A stretch of 12,114 bases of DNA from Bacteriovoracaceae bacterium (lineage in GTDB: Bacteria; Bdellovibrionota; Bacteriovoracia; Bacteriovoracales; Bacteriovoracaceae), in NCBI GenBank assembly GCA_023146355.1, contig JAGLCH010000393.1, forward strand, positions 1 through 12,114, given 5' to 3'. The notes under the pieces were generated by a model. The model did no database searches and was not told where the DNA came from. It worked only from the letters and a program-made list of their open reading frames with translations. This document shows positions 1-6,804 of this stretch, piece after piece. Position 1 is the first letter of the stretch. Each line of letters begins with the position of its first letter. Both the position numbers and the translations under genes were made by a program.

Positions 1-1
1 T

Positions 2-1684
2 GGTGATGATGGTGGTGCAACAGTGCAATATATTGAAACTTCAGTACCTGAGTTTATTTCCGAGTGTAATCGAATGCTAGGGAGCAAATCTAACTGGGAA
101 GGCATTATTTCAACTGCCAGAGGTCAGGGAGATATTGCAGCAAAGTTCAAGAAACATCTCGATGAAAAATTTGAAGAAATTAAGGCCAATATCGATGAAG
201 GTGATGAAGAAGAGAAGAAAAATAAAATTGCTGATGAAATGACTCCAATAGTTGAGATGGCCGCGAAGTGTACTGGCTTTATCTATGTTATCTCATTCCG
301 TGATGTTGGTGATACTGAGCAGATGGCAAAGGCCCGTATCAAGAAAAGTGGTGATAGGAAAATTCGTTGTGAGAATACAGGCATCCAGGCAATCGACTAT
401 GATAGATGTAGTGATGCTATTGATGCGTACGACATTGCTGCGGTTGCAGAAATGGGGATGCAAGCATATCAACAGATTGACTATGCAAGCACAACCTCCA
501 CTGCAAACCAAGAATATATGAATGATGTCAACAATCCTGTAGGTGCCCTTGTCGCCCAAAAGAAAGGGATAGAAAAACAAGCTGAGATTGCAAATACCCA
601 AGCTGGTTTACACACAGCAAAAGCTGGCTCAATGTGGTACCAGCTCTCAGAAATGCCTAGCATTGAAGACCTTAACACTCACTGCAAGGGGTTAATAAAA
701 AACTCCGAAGCAACGATATCTGGAAAGAAAGGCTGGAATGAAAATTATGGCGTCCAAATGGCAGCAGGCTATGATCCAGTTCACCTCTGTACAAACGTTC
801 TTAATAGTACAGTAAACTTTCTCCCAAATGCTGGAGCTCAAGACCAAATGAAGCGGGCGATTGCAGGTGATACAGCATTAGCAGTTGTAAAGGTTGCAGA
901 AGGCGCCCTACTCAATAATCAAGCAAGCAAGCTAAATGATGCCGTTGATTCAGTTCATAGTTTTGATCCCTCAGAAATAGGATACGCAAATGCAGTGACT
1001 GATCCCTGCTTAGCAGACCCCAGTGCAGAGGGCTGTATGCCAATTCTAGATGAGAGCGTAGACTTTGCTAACAATGGATTCAGCGTTGGCGGTGGCTGGG
1101 GTGGTTCAAACTCCACAGGGGCCAACTCAGATAGAGATGAAAACTTTGACCCAACAGCCGGAGAGGGAGATCCTTCTTTTAATGATCCAACTTCTTCAAT
1201 GGGAGTAGCAGTCGCAAATAATTCAAGTAAAGGCGGATTTGCTGGAAGACCTCCAGGAGCTGCCGGAGTTAAGTCTTCTGGTGGCGCAAGCATCGGCAGC
1301 GGTGGCGGCGGTGGCGGCGGAGCTGGCTCTGCATCAGCACCTGGCGGTAGTGGAAGCGGCGGTCGCCGTGGTGCAATGGGAGGACCCGAAGGAAAACTGG
1401 CAAAAGCGAGTTATGCTGGAGGAGCAAGTGGAGTTGGATATGCCGGTGGAAGTCGTTCAAAGACTAGCTCAAAGAAAAAGAGCTCAAATCCATTTGGTAG
1501 TCTCTTTAATAAAAATAAAAAAGGTGAAAAATCTAGCGATGTGATGAACTTTAGAGGAGTTGCTTCAAAAAAGCAGATCGGGACTAAAGACGGTCGAGGG
1601 TTATTTGAAATGATCTCATCTAGATACAAGTCAGTAGACAAAAGAGACAAGCTGCTAAAATATAAAACAATTCAAAGCAAATAA
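2..1684 (+). CDS. Unrecognised protein, 5'-truncated, with Gly-rich and basic C-terminus
   Basis: I do not recognise this protein. The frame is open to the left edge: codons before the GTG at 23 read G-D-D-G-G-A-T, a low-complexity stretch that looks like protein, so the gene probably starts outside the window and the GTG is internal. Counting from that GTG (553 residues), 1-320 is a mixed, charged, largely helical region with cysteines at 15, 83, 116, 129, 221 and 256. C329 and C338 follow in a Pro/Asp-rich segment. From about 355 the protein becomes Gly/Ser/Ala-rich, with a run of seven glycines near 427-433. From about 478 it is Lys/Ser-rich and basic. The even number of cysteines (eight) and the disordered Gly tail would suit an exported or cell-surface protein, but no signal peptide is visible because the N-terminus is missing. 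It ends just before a strong terminator. The coding assignment is secure; the function is unknown. Confidence 0.85.
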   Translation, partial: GDDGGATVQYIETSVPEFISECNRMLGSKSNWEGIISTARGQGDIAAKFKKHLDEKFEEIKANIDEGDEEEKKNKIADEMTPIVEMAAKCTGFIYVISFRDVGDTEQMAKARIKKSGDRKIRCENTGIQAIDYDRCSDAIDAYDIAAVAEMGMQAYQQIDYASTTSTANQEYMNDVNNPVGALVAQKKGIEKQAEIANTQAGLHTAKAGSMWYQLSEMPSIEDLNTHCKGLIKNSEATISGKKGWNENYGVQMAAGYDPVHLCTNVLNSTVNFLPNAGAQDQMKRAIAGDTALAVVKVAEGALLNNQASKLNDAVDSVHSFDPSEIGYANAVTDPCLADPSAEGCMPILDESVDFANNGFSVGGGWGGSNSTGANSDRDENFDPTAGEGDPSFNDPTSSMGVAVANNSSKGGFAGRPPGAAGVKSSGGASIGSGGGGGGGAGSASAPGGSGSGGRRGAMGGPEGKLAKASYAGGASGVGYAGGSRSKTSSKKKSSNPFGSLFNKNKKGEKSSDVMNFRGVASKKQIGTKDGRGLFEMISSRYKSVDKRDKLLKYKTIQSK

Positions 1685-1690
1685 TTGTCA

Positions 1691-1718
1691 AAATGGCCCT
1701 TTTAGGGCCCTTTTTTTT
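1691..1718 (+). terminator. Rho-independent terminator after the Gly-rich protein gene
   Basis: A five-base GC stem, GGCCC at 1695-1699 and GGGCC at 1705-1709, encloses a five-base loop TTTTA. Eight T residues follow at 1711-1718. A-residues before the stem can pair with part of the T run and lengthen the stem across one mismatch. It begins six bases after the stop codon, so it closes the transcript of the gene to its left. Confidence 0.9.
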
Positions 1719-1831
1719 GGTGCCAAAATACCTCTAGTGCTATTTAAAATCTCCCATCCTTACTATTTCCAATACGTTACAATAGAATCCTAATGGCACA
1801 TTAATTGTATCTATAGTTTTAACTAATGGGC

Positions 1832-1860
1832 TTGTCACACGATAACTCATCACATAAGAT
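1832..1860 (+). promoter_or_regulatory. Sigma70-type promoter for the TPR/NIF3 pair
   Basis: The -35 box TTGTCA (1832-1837) matches the consensus at five of six bases. An optimal 17-base spacer leads to the -10 box TAAGAT (1855-1860), four of six. Transcription would start near 1867-1870. This leaves only about 12 bases before the ATG at 1882 but about 27 before the ATG at 1897, so it favours the second start. Predicted from sequence only. Confidence 0.5.
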
Positions 1861-1896
1861 GCCGACACTCCTAACAACCCAATGAGAACAAAGCAC

Positions 1897-2970
1897 ATGG
1901 ATAAGAACATTACCAATGCATTGATTGGCGAATTACACTCAGCATCCTCCTATATGGAGAGGATCCTTCATGCTGTGATGGACATCACTCCCTACGGAAA
2001 CACCAAAGAAATTAAAGAACTAATTTCGATAACATACTTCGAAGTCATGAGTTCCATAGAAATAGGGATGATCAGAGAAGAGTTTGTAGGAAAAGGATCT
2101 TTTAATTACTCATCACGCGAGCTTCGCACTAAGCTTCAGGGTACTGCAAAATTTTTTGAAAATATATTAAAACTCGATTTCAACCAAGAGGCAACATCCT
2201 CAATCGTAGTTGAGTTTATCAATACAATCTATGAAAATGCCTTCAAATTACATTTATTATGTTTTGAGAAAAGTGGAATTGAAATTCAATACCCTCGAAT
2301 GAATGTTATTGAGATGGAAGAGATTGAACAGGCCGACCTAGAAAAGAGCTTCTTTAAGTTTTTCCTCCCTATTGAAAAGCTTATGATGCTTGGGGAAGAA
2401 AATGGAATAATTCACTCTTTGGCACTTGAAAGAGATAAAAAATATGATGACCTTCTCCAAAAGGGTCATAAGGCCATCTACAATAAGGTTAACGATGAAG
2501 CATTAACCTACTTTGAAAAAGCTAGAAGCCTAAGTGATACAGCTGAAGTTCTGACACTAATTGGTTGGTGTCACTCACTAAAAAAGGATTGGGAACAAGC
2601 AAAGGCAATGTGCCTCAAAGCAATTCAAAAAGATCCTGATTATGGGCCTCCCTACAATGACCTTGGAAACTACCTACTCTCCGAGGGGCAGGTAAATGAA
2701 TCACTAAAGTGGTTTGAGCTGGCAAAGAAAGCAACTCAATATCAAAATAGAGAATACCCCTATATCAATGCAGGCAGGGCCTATATTGCCAAAAAAGAGT
2801 ACGATAAGGCACTCGAAGAGTTTTCTAAAGCTCTTACTATCGCTCCATACCATGATGAACTTCATGAAACAGTGCTTAACTTGAGAAAAGGACTTGAAAA
2901 GGGAAATGATATCTTTGATAATTTAGGTGAAGAGCTTAATGATCAAGGTGACAATATCCCGACGCCTTAA
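1897..2970 (+). CDS. TPR-repeat protein with unrecognised N-terminal domain
   Basis: The C-terminal half holds about four tetratricopeptide repeats. Counting from the in-frame ATG at 1882, they lie at roughly 188-218, 221-254, 255-289 and 292-325, with typical A-W/Y-G-Y-A-F-P spacing such as a motif ending in ALTIAP. TPRs form a helical scaffold for protein-protein contacts. The first 180 residues are helical and acidic and match nothing I know. No signal peptide or membrane segment is present, so the protein is probably cytoplasmic. Two starts are possible: ATG 1882 has no ribosome binding site and sits very close to the predicted transcription start; ATG 1897 has a weak GAGAA upstream and is preferred. 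The NIF3-family gene follows after 16 bases and is likely on the same transcript. The partner and the role are unknown. Confidence 0.85.
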   Translation: MDKNITNALIGELHSASSYMERILHAVMDITPYGNTKEIKELISITYFEVMSSIEIGMIREEFVGKGSFNYSSRELRTKLQGTAKFFENILKLDFNQEATSSIVVEFINTIYENAFKLHLLCFEKSGIEIQYPRMNVIEMEEIEQADLEKSFFKFFLPIEKLMMLGEENGIIHSLALERDKKYDDLLQKGHKAIYNKVNDEALTYFEKARSLSDTAEVLTLIGWCHSLKKDWEQAKAMCLKAIQKDPDYGPPYNDLGNYLLSEGQVNESLKWFELAKKATQYQNREYPYINAGRAYIAKKEYDKALEEFSKALTIAPYHDELHETVLNLRKGLEKGNDIFDNLGEELNDQGDNIPTP

Positions 2971-2974
2971 AATC

Positions 2975-2989
2975 AAGGAGAATACATTG
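2975..2989 (+). promoter_or_regulatory. Ribosome binding site fixing a TTG start for the NIF3-family gene
   Basis: AAGGAG at 2975-2980 lies six bases before TTG at 2987-2989. Upstream in-frame ATGs at 2927 and 2939 lie inside the preceding gene, and the 20-residue extension they add is basic and unlike the family. The site therefore points to a TTG start. Confidence 0.75.
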
Positions 2990-3754
2990 TCCATTCACTG
3001 CACAGACCTAGATAGATACCTAAGAGATCTTTTAATTCCCAGTTTCATGAATGACTACGGACCAAATGGTCTTCAAATTGAGGGGAAAGATAACATCTCT
3101 AAAATAGCTTTTGCAGTTACTGCATCTGCAGATGCAATTAATAAAGCTGTTGAGATGAAGGCCGATGCATTAATTGTTCACCACGGACTTTTTTGGAATT
3201 TCCACGGGGTAAGAACACTAACAGGACCATTTGGAAGAAGAGTACTCCCACTAGCAAAAAATGAAATCAACCTCTATAGCTACCACCTTCCCCTAGATGG
3301 ACACCCTGAAATAGGAAATGCTAAAATTATTGCAGATAAACTGGCCATGACCGACCTTGAACCCTTTGGTGAATACAAAAGAACAGTGACTGGAATTTGT
3401 GGAAAACTCAGTGAGAAACTAACTCCAGCAGAGCTACGATTGAAACTCGAAAAAATCCTCGGCCACAACGTGACAGTTGCAACCCCTGATGAAAAGTATA
3501 AAATTAGTCGTGTTGGAATTATAACTGGTGGTGCAAATTCAAACTGGCAGGATGCATATAACAAAAGACTCGATGCCTATATCACTGGTGAAATGAGTGA
3601 GCACGATTGGCATGAAAGCAAAGAATGTGGCATCCATATGTTTGCAGGGGGTCATAATGCTACTGAGCAATTCGGTATTCAAGCATTAATGGAGAGAGTT
3701 AAATCTAGATTTGATGTTGAGTGTAAATTCATCCCGTCAGAGAACCCGGCCTAA
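2987..3754 (+). CDS. NIF3/DUF34-family dinuclear-metal protein
   Basis: This is a member of the NIF3-like (DUF34, E. coli YbgI/DUF34) family, which forms hexameric rings with a two-metal site; the biochemical role is still unsettled, with GTP cyclohydrolase-like folate chemistry and metal chaperoning both proposed. Numbering from the TTG start (255 residues, close to the usual 245-260 of the short form), the metal ligands are visible: H65-H66 in VHHGLFW, D104 and H106 in LPLDGH, and H223 and E227 in GGHNATE. The N-terminal motif YGPNGLQ (24-30) is also typical. The insertion domain of the longer Firmicutes form is absent. It lies 16 bases after the TPR gene and has its own strong ribosome binding site, so the two probably share a transcript. 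No clear terminator follows the stop codon. Confidence 0.93.
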   Translation: MSIHCTDLDRYLRDLLIPSFMNDYGPNGLQIEGKDNISKIAFAVTASADAINKAVEMKADALIVHHGLFWNFHGVRTLTGPFGRRVLPLAKNEINLYSYHLPLDGHPEIGNAKIIADKLAMTDLEPFGEYKRTVTGICGKLSEKLTPAELRLKLEKILGHNVTVATPDEKYKISRVGIITGGANSNWQDAYNKRLDAYITGEMSEHDWHESKECGIHMFAGGHNATEQFGIQALMERVKSRFDVECKFIPSENPA

Positions 3755-3785
3755 TAAGCGCTATCAACAAATGTCTTAGTATAAA

Positions 3786-3815
3786 TTGACGATACTTAAT
3801 AGATCGAACTACACT
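3786..3815 (+). promoter_or_regulatory. Possible sigma70 promoter for the exported protein
   Basis: TTGACG (3786-3791, five of six matches) is followed after 18 bases by TACACT (3810-3815, four of six). The predicted transcript would start near 3822, about 20 bases before the ATG at 3845. Suggestive only. Confidence 0.35.
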
Positions 3816-3844
3816 TATAGAGGTGAACAACTTCATAGGTTAAT

Positions 3845-5035
3845 ATGCTTAAACCCTTTAACAATAGACATTTCACGCCTCTTCTTTACCTGATTTTGAC
3901 TGTACTAGTATCCAATGTTGCGGTTACTCACGCTTTCGCGGGGCAAAGCTATAACCTAAAAGATCTCACTATCTTGGCAAATGAAAGTAACTTTAAAGAA
4001 TATATAGATCACGCCCTAGACATTAGACCAAGCGAAAGGTCACCTCAGTGGGCGAAGATGACTAGAAAGATGTCCTATCTCTATATCGAAAACAAGCGAA
4101 AACATAGACAATATGATGAGGAAAGCTATCGTAGAGTAGAATCACTCTATGAAATCCCAGTCTTACGATCAGACGAGCGCTTCACACAAAAGCGTGAAAG
4201 ATATGCTGTAGAATACCTAAGTCGCTGCTTCGAGAAACGCGAAAGCACCAAATGCATACAACGACTAGATGTCTTTTGGAATGAGATATCTAAAAGTATT
4301 AATCAATCAGACATAGGTGTGGAGTTAGCGAGAATAGTAAAAAAAAAATTTCCTCAAAAAAATATATGGAAATATCTATCTCCCGCGACAACCGGCCAGC
4401 TATCTGAATTTCATTGTAAAAGAGCTGAAGTTAGAAGTGAGCTTTTCAAGAAGGTCTCCTTGGAATTAAGGAAGCTTCCTATCAATAAAGTATTGCGACT
4501 AAAACTCAACTCTATAGCAAATGATAAGTGTTGGAATCTTATTTTACCGGAACTAGGAACTGCCCTTTTATCTTCAACCCCCAGTGCATCGTTCTCTGCA
4601 TATCGAGTCCTCAATCTAAAAGGCAAATTGTCAGAGCTAGATAGAACCACTTACCTCTTCTCCTACATTCTCAACGGTCCAATTGTTGGAGAAACTTTTA
4701 ATGAGGCATGGAAGGCGATTGAGGCCCTTGGGGTTAACTACAAATTGAGAAGAAGAGTATTAGTAAAAATCATGTCTCAGGATTATATCCAAGACGAGCT
4801 TTTTAATACTCCCGATAAGAAGACACGTGATGTGCTAATTGATTTGATAAATAAAAATGTACCTGAGTTCTTAGACCAGTATGCACGGACCTGTCTGGAC
4901 TACCTTGAAGGAAAAAAGTCTTTTCCTCGAGGTAACCCAACTAAACACTGTCGTACATTTTTCAAATTTTCCAAAAAAAAACCATGGCCGGCCCATGGTT
5001 TAAAAAGTCGCTATAAAAGTCTTCCAAAGTATTAA
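3845..5035 (+). CDS. Unrecognised exported protein with signal peptide
   Basis: I do not recognise the family. The first 32 residues form a Sec signal peptide: basic start with K3 and R8, hydrophobic core at about 11-27, and an A-F-A cleavage site near 30-32. There is no lipobox cysteine, so the mature protein is probably soluble in the periplasm or secreted. The mature part (about 364 residues) is basic and helical, rich in Arg, Lys, Glu and Tyr, with scattered cysteines including a C-x8-C pair near 112-121, and no transmembrane helix. A weak AGGT lies five bases before the ATG. The last 20 codons overlap a hairpin that acts as a terminator on the other strand, and the stop codon directly abuts the stop codon of the convergent gene. 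It has no terminator of its own. Coding is well supported by length and signal peptide; function is unknown. Confidence 0.8.
   Translation: MLKPFNNRHFTPLLYLILTVLVSNVAVTHAFAGQSYNLKDLTILANESNFKEYIDHALDIRPSERSPQWAKMTRKMSYLYIENKRKHRQYDEESYRRVESLYEIPVLRSDERFTQKRERYAVEYLSRCFEKRESTKCIQRLDVFWNEISKSINQSDIGVELARIVKKKFPQKNIWKYLSPATTGQLSEFHCKRAEVRSELFKKVSLELRKLPINKVLRLKLNSIANDKCWNLILPELGTALLSSTPSASFSAYRVLNLKGKLSELDRTTYLFSYILNGPIVGETFNEAWKAIEALGVNYKLRRRVLVKIMSQDYIQDELFNTPDKKTRDVLIDLINKNVPEFLDQYARTCLDYLEGKKSFPRGNPTKHCRTFFKFSKKKPWPAHGLKSRYKSLPKY
4973..5001 (-). terminator. Minus-strand terminator embedded in the convergent coding sequence
   Basis: A perfect nine-base stem, AAACCATGG (4979-4987) with CCATGGTTT (4993-5001), encloses loop CCGGC. 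Read on the minus strand it is followed by an uninterrupted run of U residues (complement of A 4973-4981, partly shared with the stem). It begins 35 bases after the minus-strand acetyltransferase stop codon. On the plus strand the same bases encode part of a Lys-Lys-Lys-Pro-Trp-Pro stretch of the exported protein, and no T run follows, so it acts in the minus direction only. Confidence 0.8.
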
Positions 5036-5476
5036 CTAAATGCTCTTTACCCACTCAACAATAAGACCACGCTCGCCAAGTTTACGATCAGTCTTTTTAT
5101 AACCATGGCTTTCGTTTAAAGAATACATTCTAAAATTATCAATACGACAGTAGTGAATAACTTGAGCTGTCTTTAGCTCTTTTGCTTGCTCTTCAAAGAA
5201 TTCTTTAATCTGATGAGAATAACCACTTCCCTGAGAAGTCATCTTGATTGCAGTATTTTTTGTAAGCAATTTTTTATTATCAACTCGTAAAAAACAAGCA
5301 GCAATAATTTCGCTGTTTAGATATGCTGCGAATAGCTGCCATCCCTCTTTAACTTCATGCTTAATCTCATCAAGAGTCCATTTAAAGTCAGGAGAATCAG
5401 AAAATGCGTCAATATTATAATCAAAGATATTTTTAAAATCTTGCTCTTTAGATGCTTTTACAAATTTGAGTTCCAT
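5036..5476 (-). CDS. GNAT-like N-acetyltransferase
   Basis: The protein is 146 residues, the usual size for a single-domain GNAT acetyltransferase, which moves an acetyl group from acetyl-CoA to an amine. The fold order fits: an N-terminal strand-helix part; a central hydrophobic strand with the segment AAYLNSEIIAACFL (50-63); then QGSGYS (82-87), which resembles the Q/R-x-x-G-x-G/A phosphate loop that binds CoA, followed by a helix; and a late segment with N114, Y118 and HGY (124-126), resembling the usual N-x(3)-Y-x(5)-G-[FY] ending. The match is degenerate, so the substrate cannot be named. AGGAAGG (5484-5490 on the plus strand) sits seven bases before the ATG, confirming the start. The gene is single, convergent with the exported-protein gene and divergent from the membrane acyltransferase. 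Confidence 0.7.
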   Translation of the reverse strand: MELKFVKASKEQDFKNIFDYNIDAFSDSPDFKWTLDEIKHEVKEGWQLFAAYLNSEIIAACFLRVDNKKLLTKNTAIKMTSQGSGYSHQIKEFFEEQAKELKTAQVIHYCRIDNFRMYSLNESHGYKKTDRKLGERGLIVEWVKSI

Positions 5477-5480
5477 TCTT

Positions 5481-5509
5481 TAGCCTTCCTAGAAATACTG
5501 CTTTATAAT
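5481..5509 (+). promoter_or_regulatory. Promoter for the acyltransferase-rseC pair, overlapping a divergent -10
   Basis: A perfect -10 box TATAAT lies at 5504-5509. The hexamer 17 bases upstream, TAGCCT at 5481-5486, matches the -35 consensus at only three positions. Transcription would start near 5516, 45 bases before the preferred ATG at 5561. On the opposite strand TATAAA (5507-5502) is a five-of-six -10 for the acetyltransferase, giving it a leader of about 20 bases with its ribosome binding site. The two predicted -10 boxes share four base pairs. Confidence 0.45.
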
Positions 5510-5550
5510 TGATTCTGATTGTATCATGATTTTAGCAGAGAATTTAATTT

Positions 5551-5563
5551 AGGGGAATTAATG
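5551..5563 (+). promoter_or_regulatory. Ribosome binding site selecting ATG 5561
   Basis: AGGGGA at 5551-5556 precedes ATG 5561 with suitable spacing. The longer in-frame alternative, TTG at 5519, has no such site, lies almost at the predicted transcription start, and adds 14 residues that are polar and not family-like. Confidence 0.75.
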
Positions 5564-6250
5564 AATGTAGGAAAAAACCGCTATATTTTTTTAGACCAGC
5601 TAAGAGGCATATCAATTGTGCTTATGGTCATATTTCACTTTGCCTACGACCTGAACTATTTCAACTTTGTAGAAATAGACTTTTTTAAAGATAAATTTTG
5701 GTTTTATTTCCCTAGACTCATCACCTTTATGTTTCTCACTTGCGTTGGAATTTCCATCGCAATTGTGCACAGAAAAAAACTAAAATGGAGAAAGGCGATA
5801 AAGCGCTTTTTGATACTCGCTAGCTGGGGATTAATTATCTCAGGATTAACTTACTTGGCCTTCCCCTCAAGGTGGATATACTTTGGTATACTTCATTGCA
5901 TAGCCCTTTCGTCAGTGGCGGCAATTATCTTTATTAAAGTACCTGTTATAGCAGGATTGGTCGGACTAAGCGCAGTCATACTAGATATATTTTTTGGAAT
6001 TGGACTTCCTTGGATAGACCTTCCTCGCCCAGCATTAGATTACATACCATTTTTCCCATGGTTTGGAGCAGTGCTGTTTGGTCTATTTCTCCACCGAATA
6101 GATTTTCATACGCTAAAGACTGACATTTTGCCAATTTCTCCCCTTGCATATCTAGGCAAACACTCTCTACTGATCTATCTTATCCACCAACCCCTTCTTT
6201 TTGGTCTAGTAGGTGGAGCTTTCTATTTAAAAAACAATTGGCCATTCTAG
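5561..6250 (+). CDS. DUF1624/HGSNAT-like membrane acyltransferase
   Basis: This 229-residue integral membrane protein fits the DUF1624 family, related to the catalytic domain of heparan-alpha-glucosaminide N-acetyltransferase and more distantly to acyltransferase-3 proteins, which move acyl groups across or at the inner membrane. Typical marks are LDQLRGISI (11-19) in the first helix with H26 and D30 after it, FGILHCIAL (107-115), the DYIPFFPWFG segment (160-169), and a C-terminal LGKHSLLIYLIHQP (198-211). About six or seven hydrophobic helices are visible. The substrate is not known for the bacterial members; a cell-envelope sugar is plausible but is inference. Its stop codon overlaps the ribosome binding site of the rseC gene, so the two are probably translated together. 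Confidence 0.85.
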   Translation: MNVGKNRYIFLDQLRGISIVLMVIFHFAYDLNYFNFVEIDFFKDKFWFYFPRLITFMFLTCVGISIAIVHRKKLKWRKAIKRFLILASWGLIISGLTYLAFPSRWIYFGILHCIALSSVAAIIFIKVPVIAGLVGLSAVILDIFFGIGLPWIDLPRPALDYIPFFPWFGAVLFGLFLHRIDFHTLKTDILPISPLAYLGKHSLLIYLIHQPLLFGLVGGAFYLKNNWPF

Positions 6251-6262
6251 GAGCTAACATTG
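6249..6262 (+). promoter_or_regulatory. Ribosome binding site fixing a TTG start for rseC
   Basis: AGGAG (6249-6253) overlaps the stop codon of the upstream gene and lies six bases before TTG 6260-6262. No ATG or GTG exists in frame before the conserved cysteine region, so TTG is the start. Confidence 0.75.
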
Positions 6263-6670
6263 AGCACATTAATTAAACACGATGGAATTGTAGATAAAGT
6301 AAAAGATGGTGTAGTTATAGTTTCGATTAATGCTAAAAGTGCGTGCTCCGGCTGTCATGCGAAAGGTGCCTGTGGCGGAATGGATTGCCTAGATAAAGAG
6401 GTAGAGGTGTTAACAAAAGACAGCTACTCAGTGGGAGAACAAGTTCGAGTATGCATCTCCACTGCTGTAGGATTTAAAGCGCTATTTTGGGGCTACTTGC
6501 TCCCATTTCTGCTCTTAATCGGTGTCATTATTACAGCAGTAATGTCAAAGATGTCAGAGGATATTGCCGCGATTTTAGGCCTAAGCGCTACGGCCTTTTA
6601 CTATTTATTACTCTATCCTATGCGCCATAAACTGAGCAAACAATTTCGCTTTGAAATCGAACGAGCTTAG
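6260..6670 (+). CDS. rseC: RseC/MucC-family membrane protein
   Basis: RseC proteins are small inner-membrane proteins with a cysteine-rich N-terminal part and two transmembrane helices. In E. coli RseC works with the RsxABCDGE complex (homologous to Rnf) to keep SoxR reduced, and it also affects sigma-E signalling. Here, in 136 residues, I see a beta-type opening, cysteines at 29, 32, 38 and 43 (C-x2-C-x5-C-x4-C, as in the family), and hydrophobic helices at about 72-94 and 102-120, followed by a basic tail. It begins at TTG. It is coupled to the upstream acyltransferase gene, but a 134-base gap separates it from rnfB, so it may not be on the rnf transcript. The neighbourhood supports an Rnf-linked redox role; whether SoxR exists in this organism is not known from the window. 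Confidence 0.9.
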   Translation: MSTLIKHDGIVDKVKDGVVIVSINAKSACSGCHAKGACGGMDCLDKEVEVLTKDSYSVGEQVRVCISTAVGFKALFWGYLLPFLLLIGVIITAVMSKMSEDIAAILGLSATAFYYLLLYPMRHKLSKQFRFEIERA

Positions 6671-6745
6671 CACCAAACTCCCCATTGCTACAGCGCCCTA
6701 TCGATCAAAAAATATCGAACGCTTTTGTTAACTATCCCTTTTCAA

Positions 6746-6790
6746 GTGACAGTTTTTTTGCCAAAATGCTAGAGATTAATTAATTAAAAT
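6746..6790 (+). promoter_or_regulatory. Weak promoter candidates upstream of rnfB
   Basis: The 134-base gap before rnfB is AT-rich and presumably carries the operon promoter. GTGACA (6746-6751, five of six to the -35 consensus), TTGCCA (6758-6763) and TAAAAT (6785-6790, five of six to the -10 consensus) are all present, but no pair has good spacing. A 12-base palindrome TTAATTAATTAA lies at 6776-6787. The promoter position is therefore unresolved. Confidence 0.25.
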
Positions 6791-6804
6791 TCATTGGATG
6801 ACTC

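Noticed and set aside
1239..1544. Overlapping open frames on both strands of the Gly-rich region
   Set aside because: Their Ala/Val/Glu or His/Arg repeats are what the GC-rich glycine codons give in other frames; no ribosome binding site is seen.
3819..3843. Six-codon leader frame (GTG at 3823) before the exported-protein gene
   Set aside because: An AGGTGA-like sequence is present, but it overlaps the GTG itself, and nothing suggests attenuation.
4979..5001. The hairpin as a terminator for the plus-strand exported-protein gene
   Set aside because: It lies before that gene's stop codon, and on the plus strand the A run is upstream and no T run follows. It works only on the minus strand.
5519..5560. 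TTG at 5519 as the start of the membrane acyltransferase
   Set aside because: There is no ribosome binding site, it lies at the predicted transcription start, and the added residues are not family-like; ATG 5561 has AGGGGA in place.
6701..6718. Short inverted repeat TCGAT...ATCGA after rseC
   Set aside because: A five-base AT-rich stem with an eight-base loop and no T run is too weak for a terminator and within chance for an operator.
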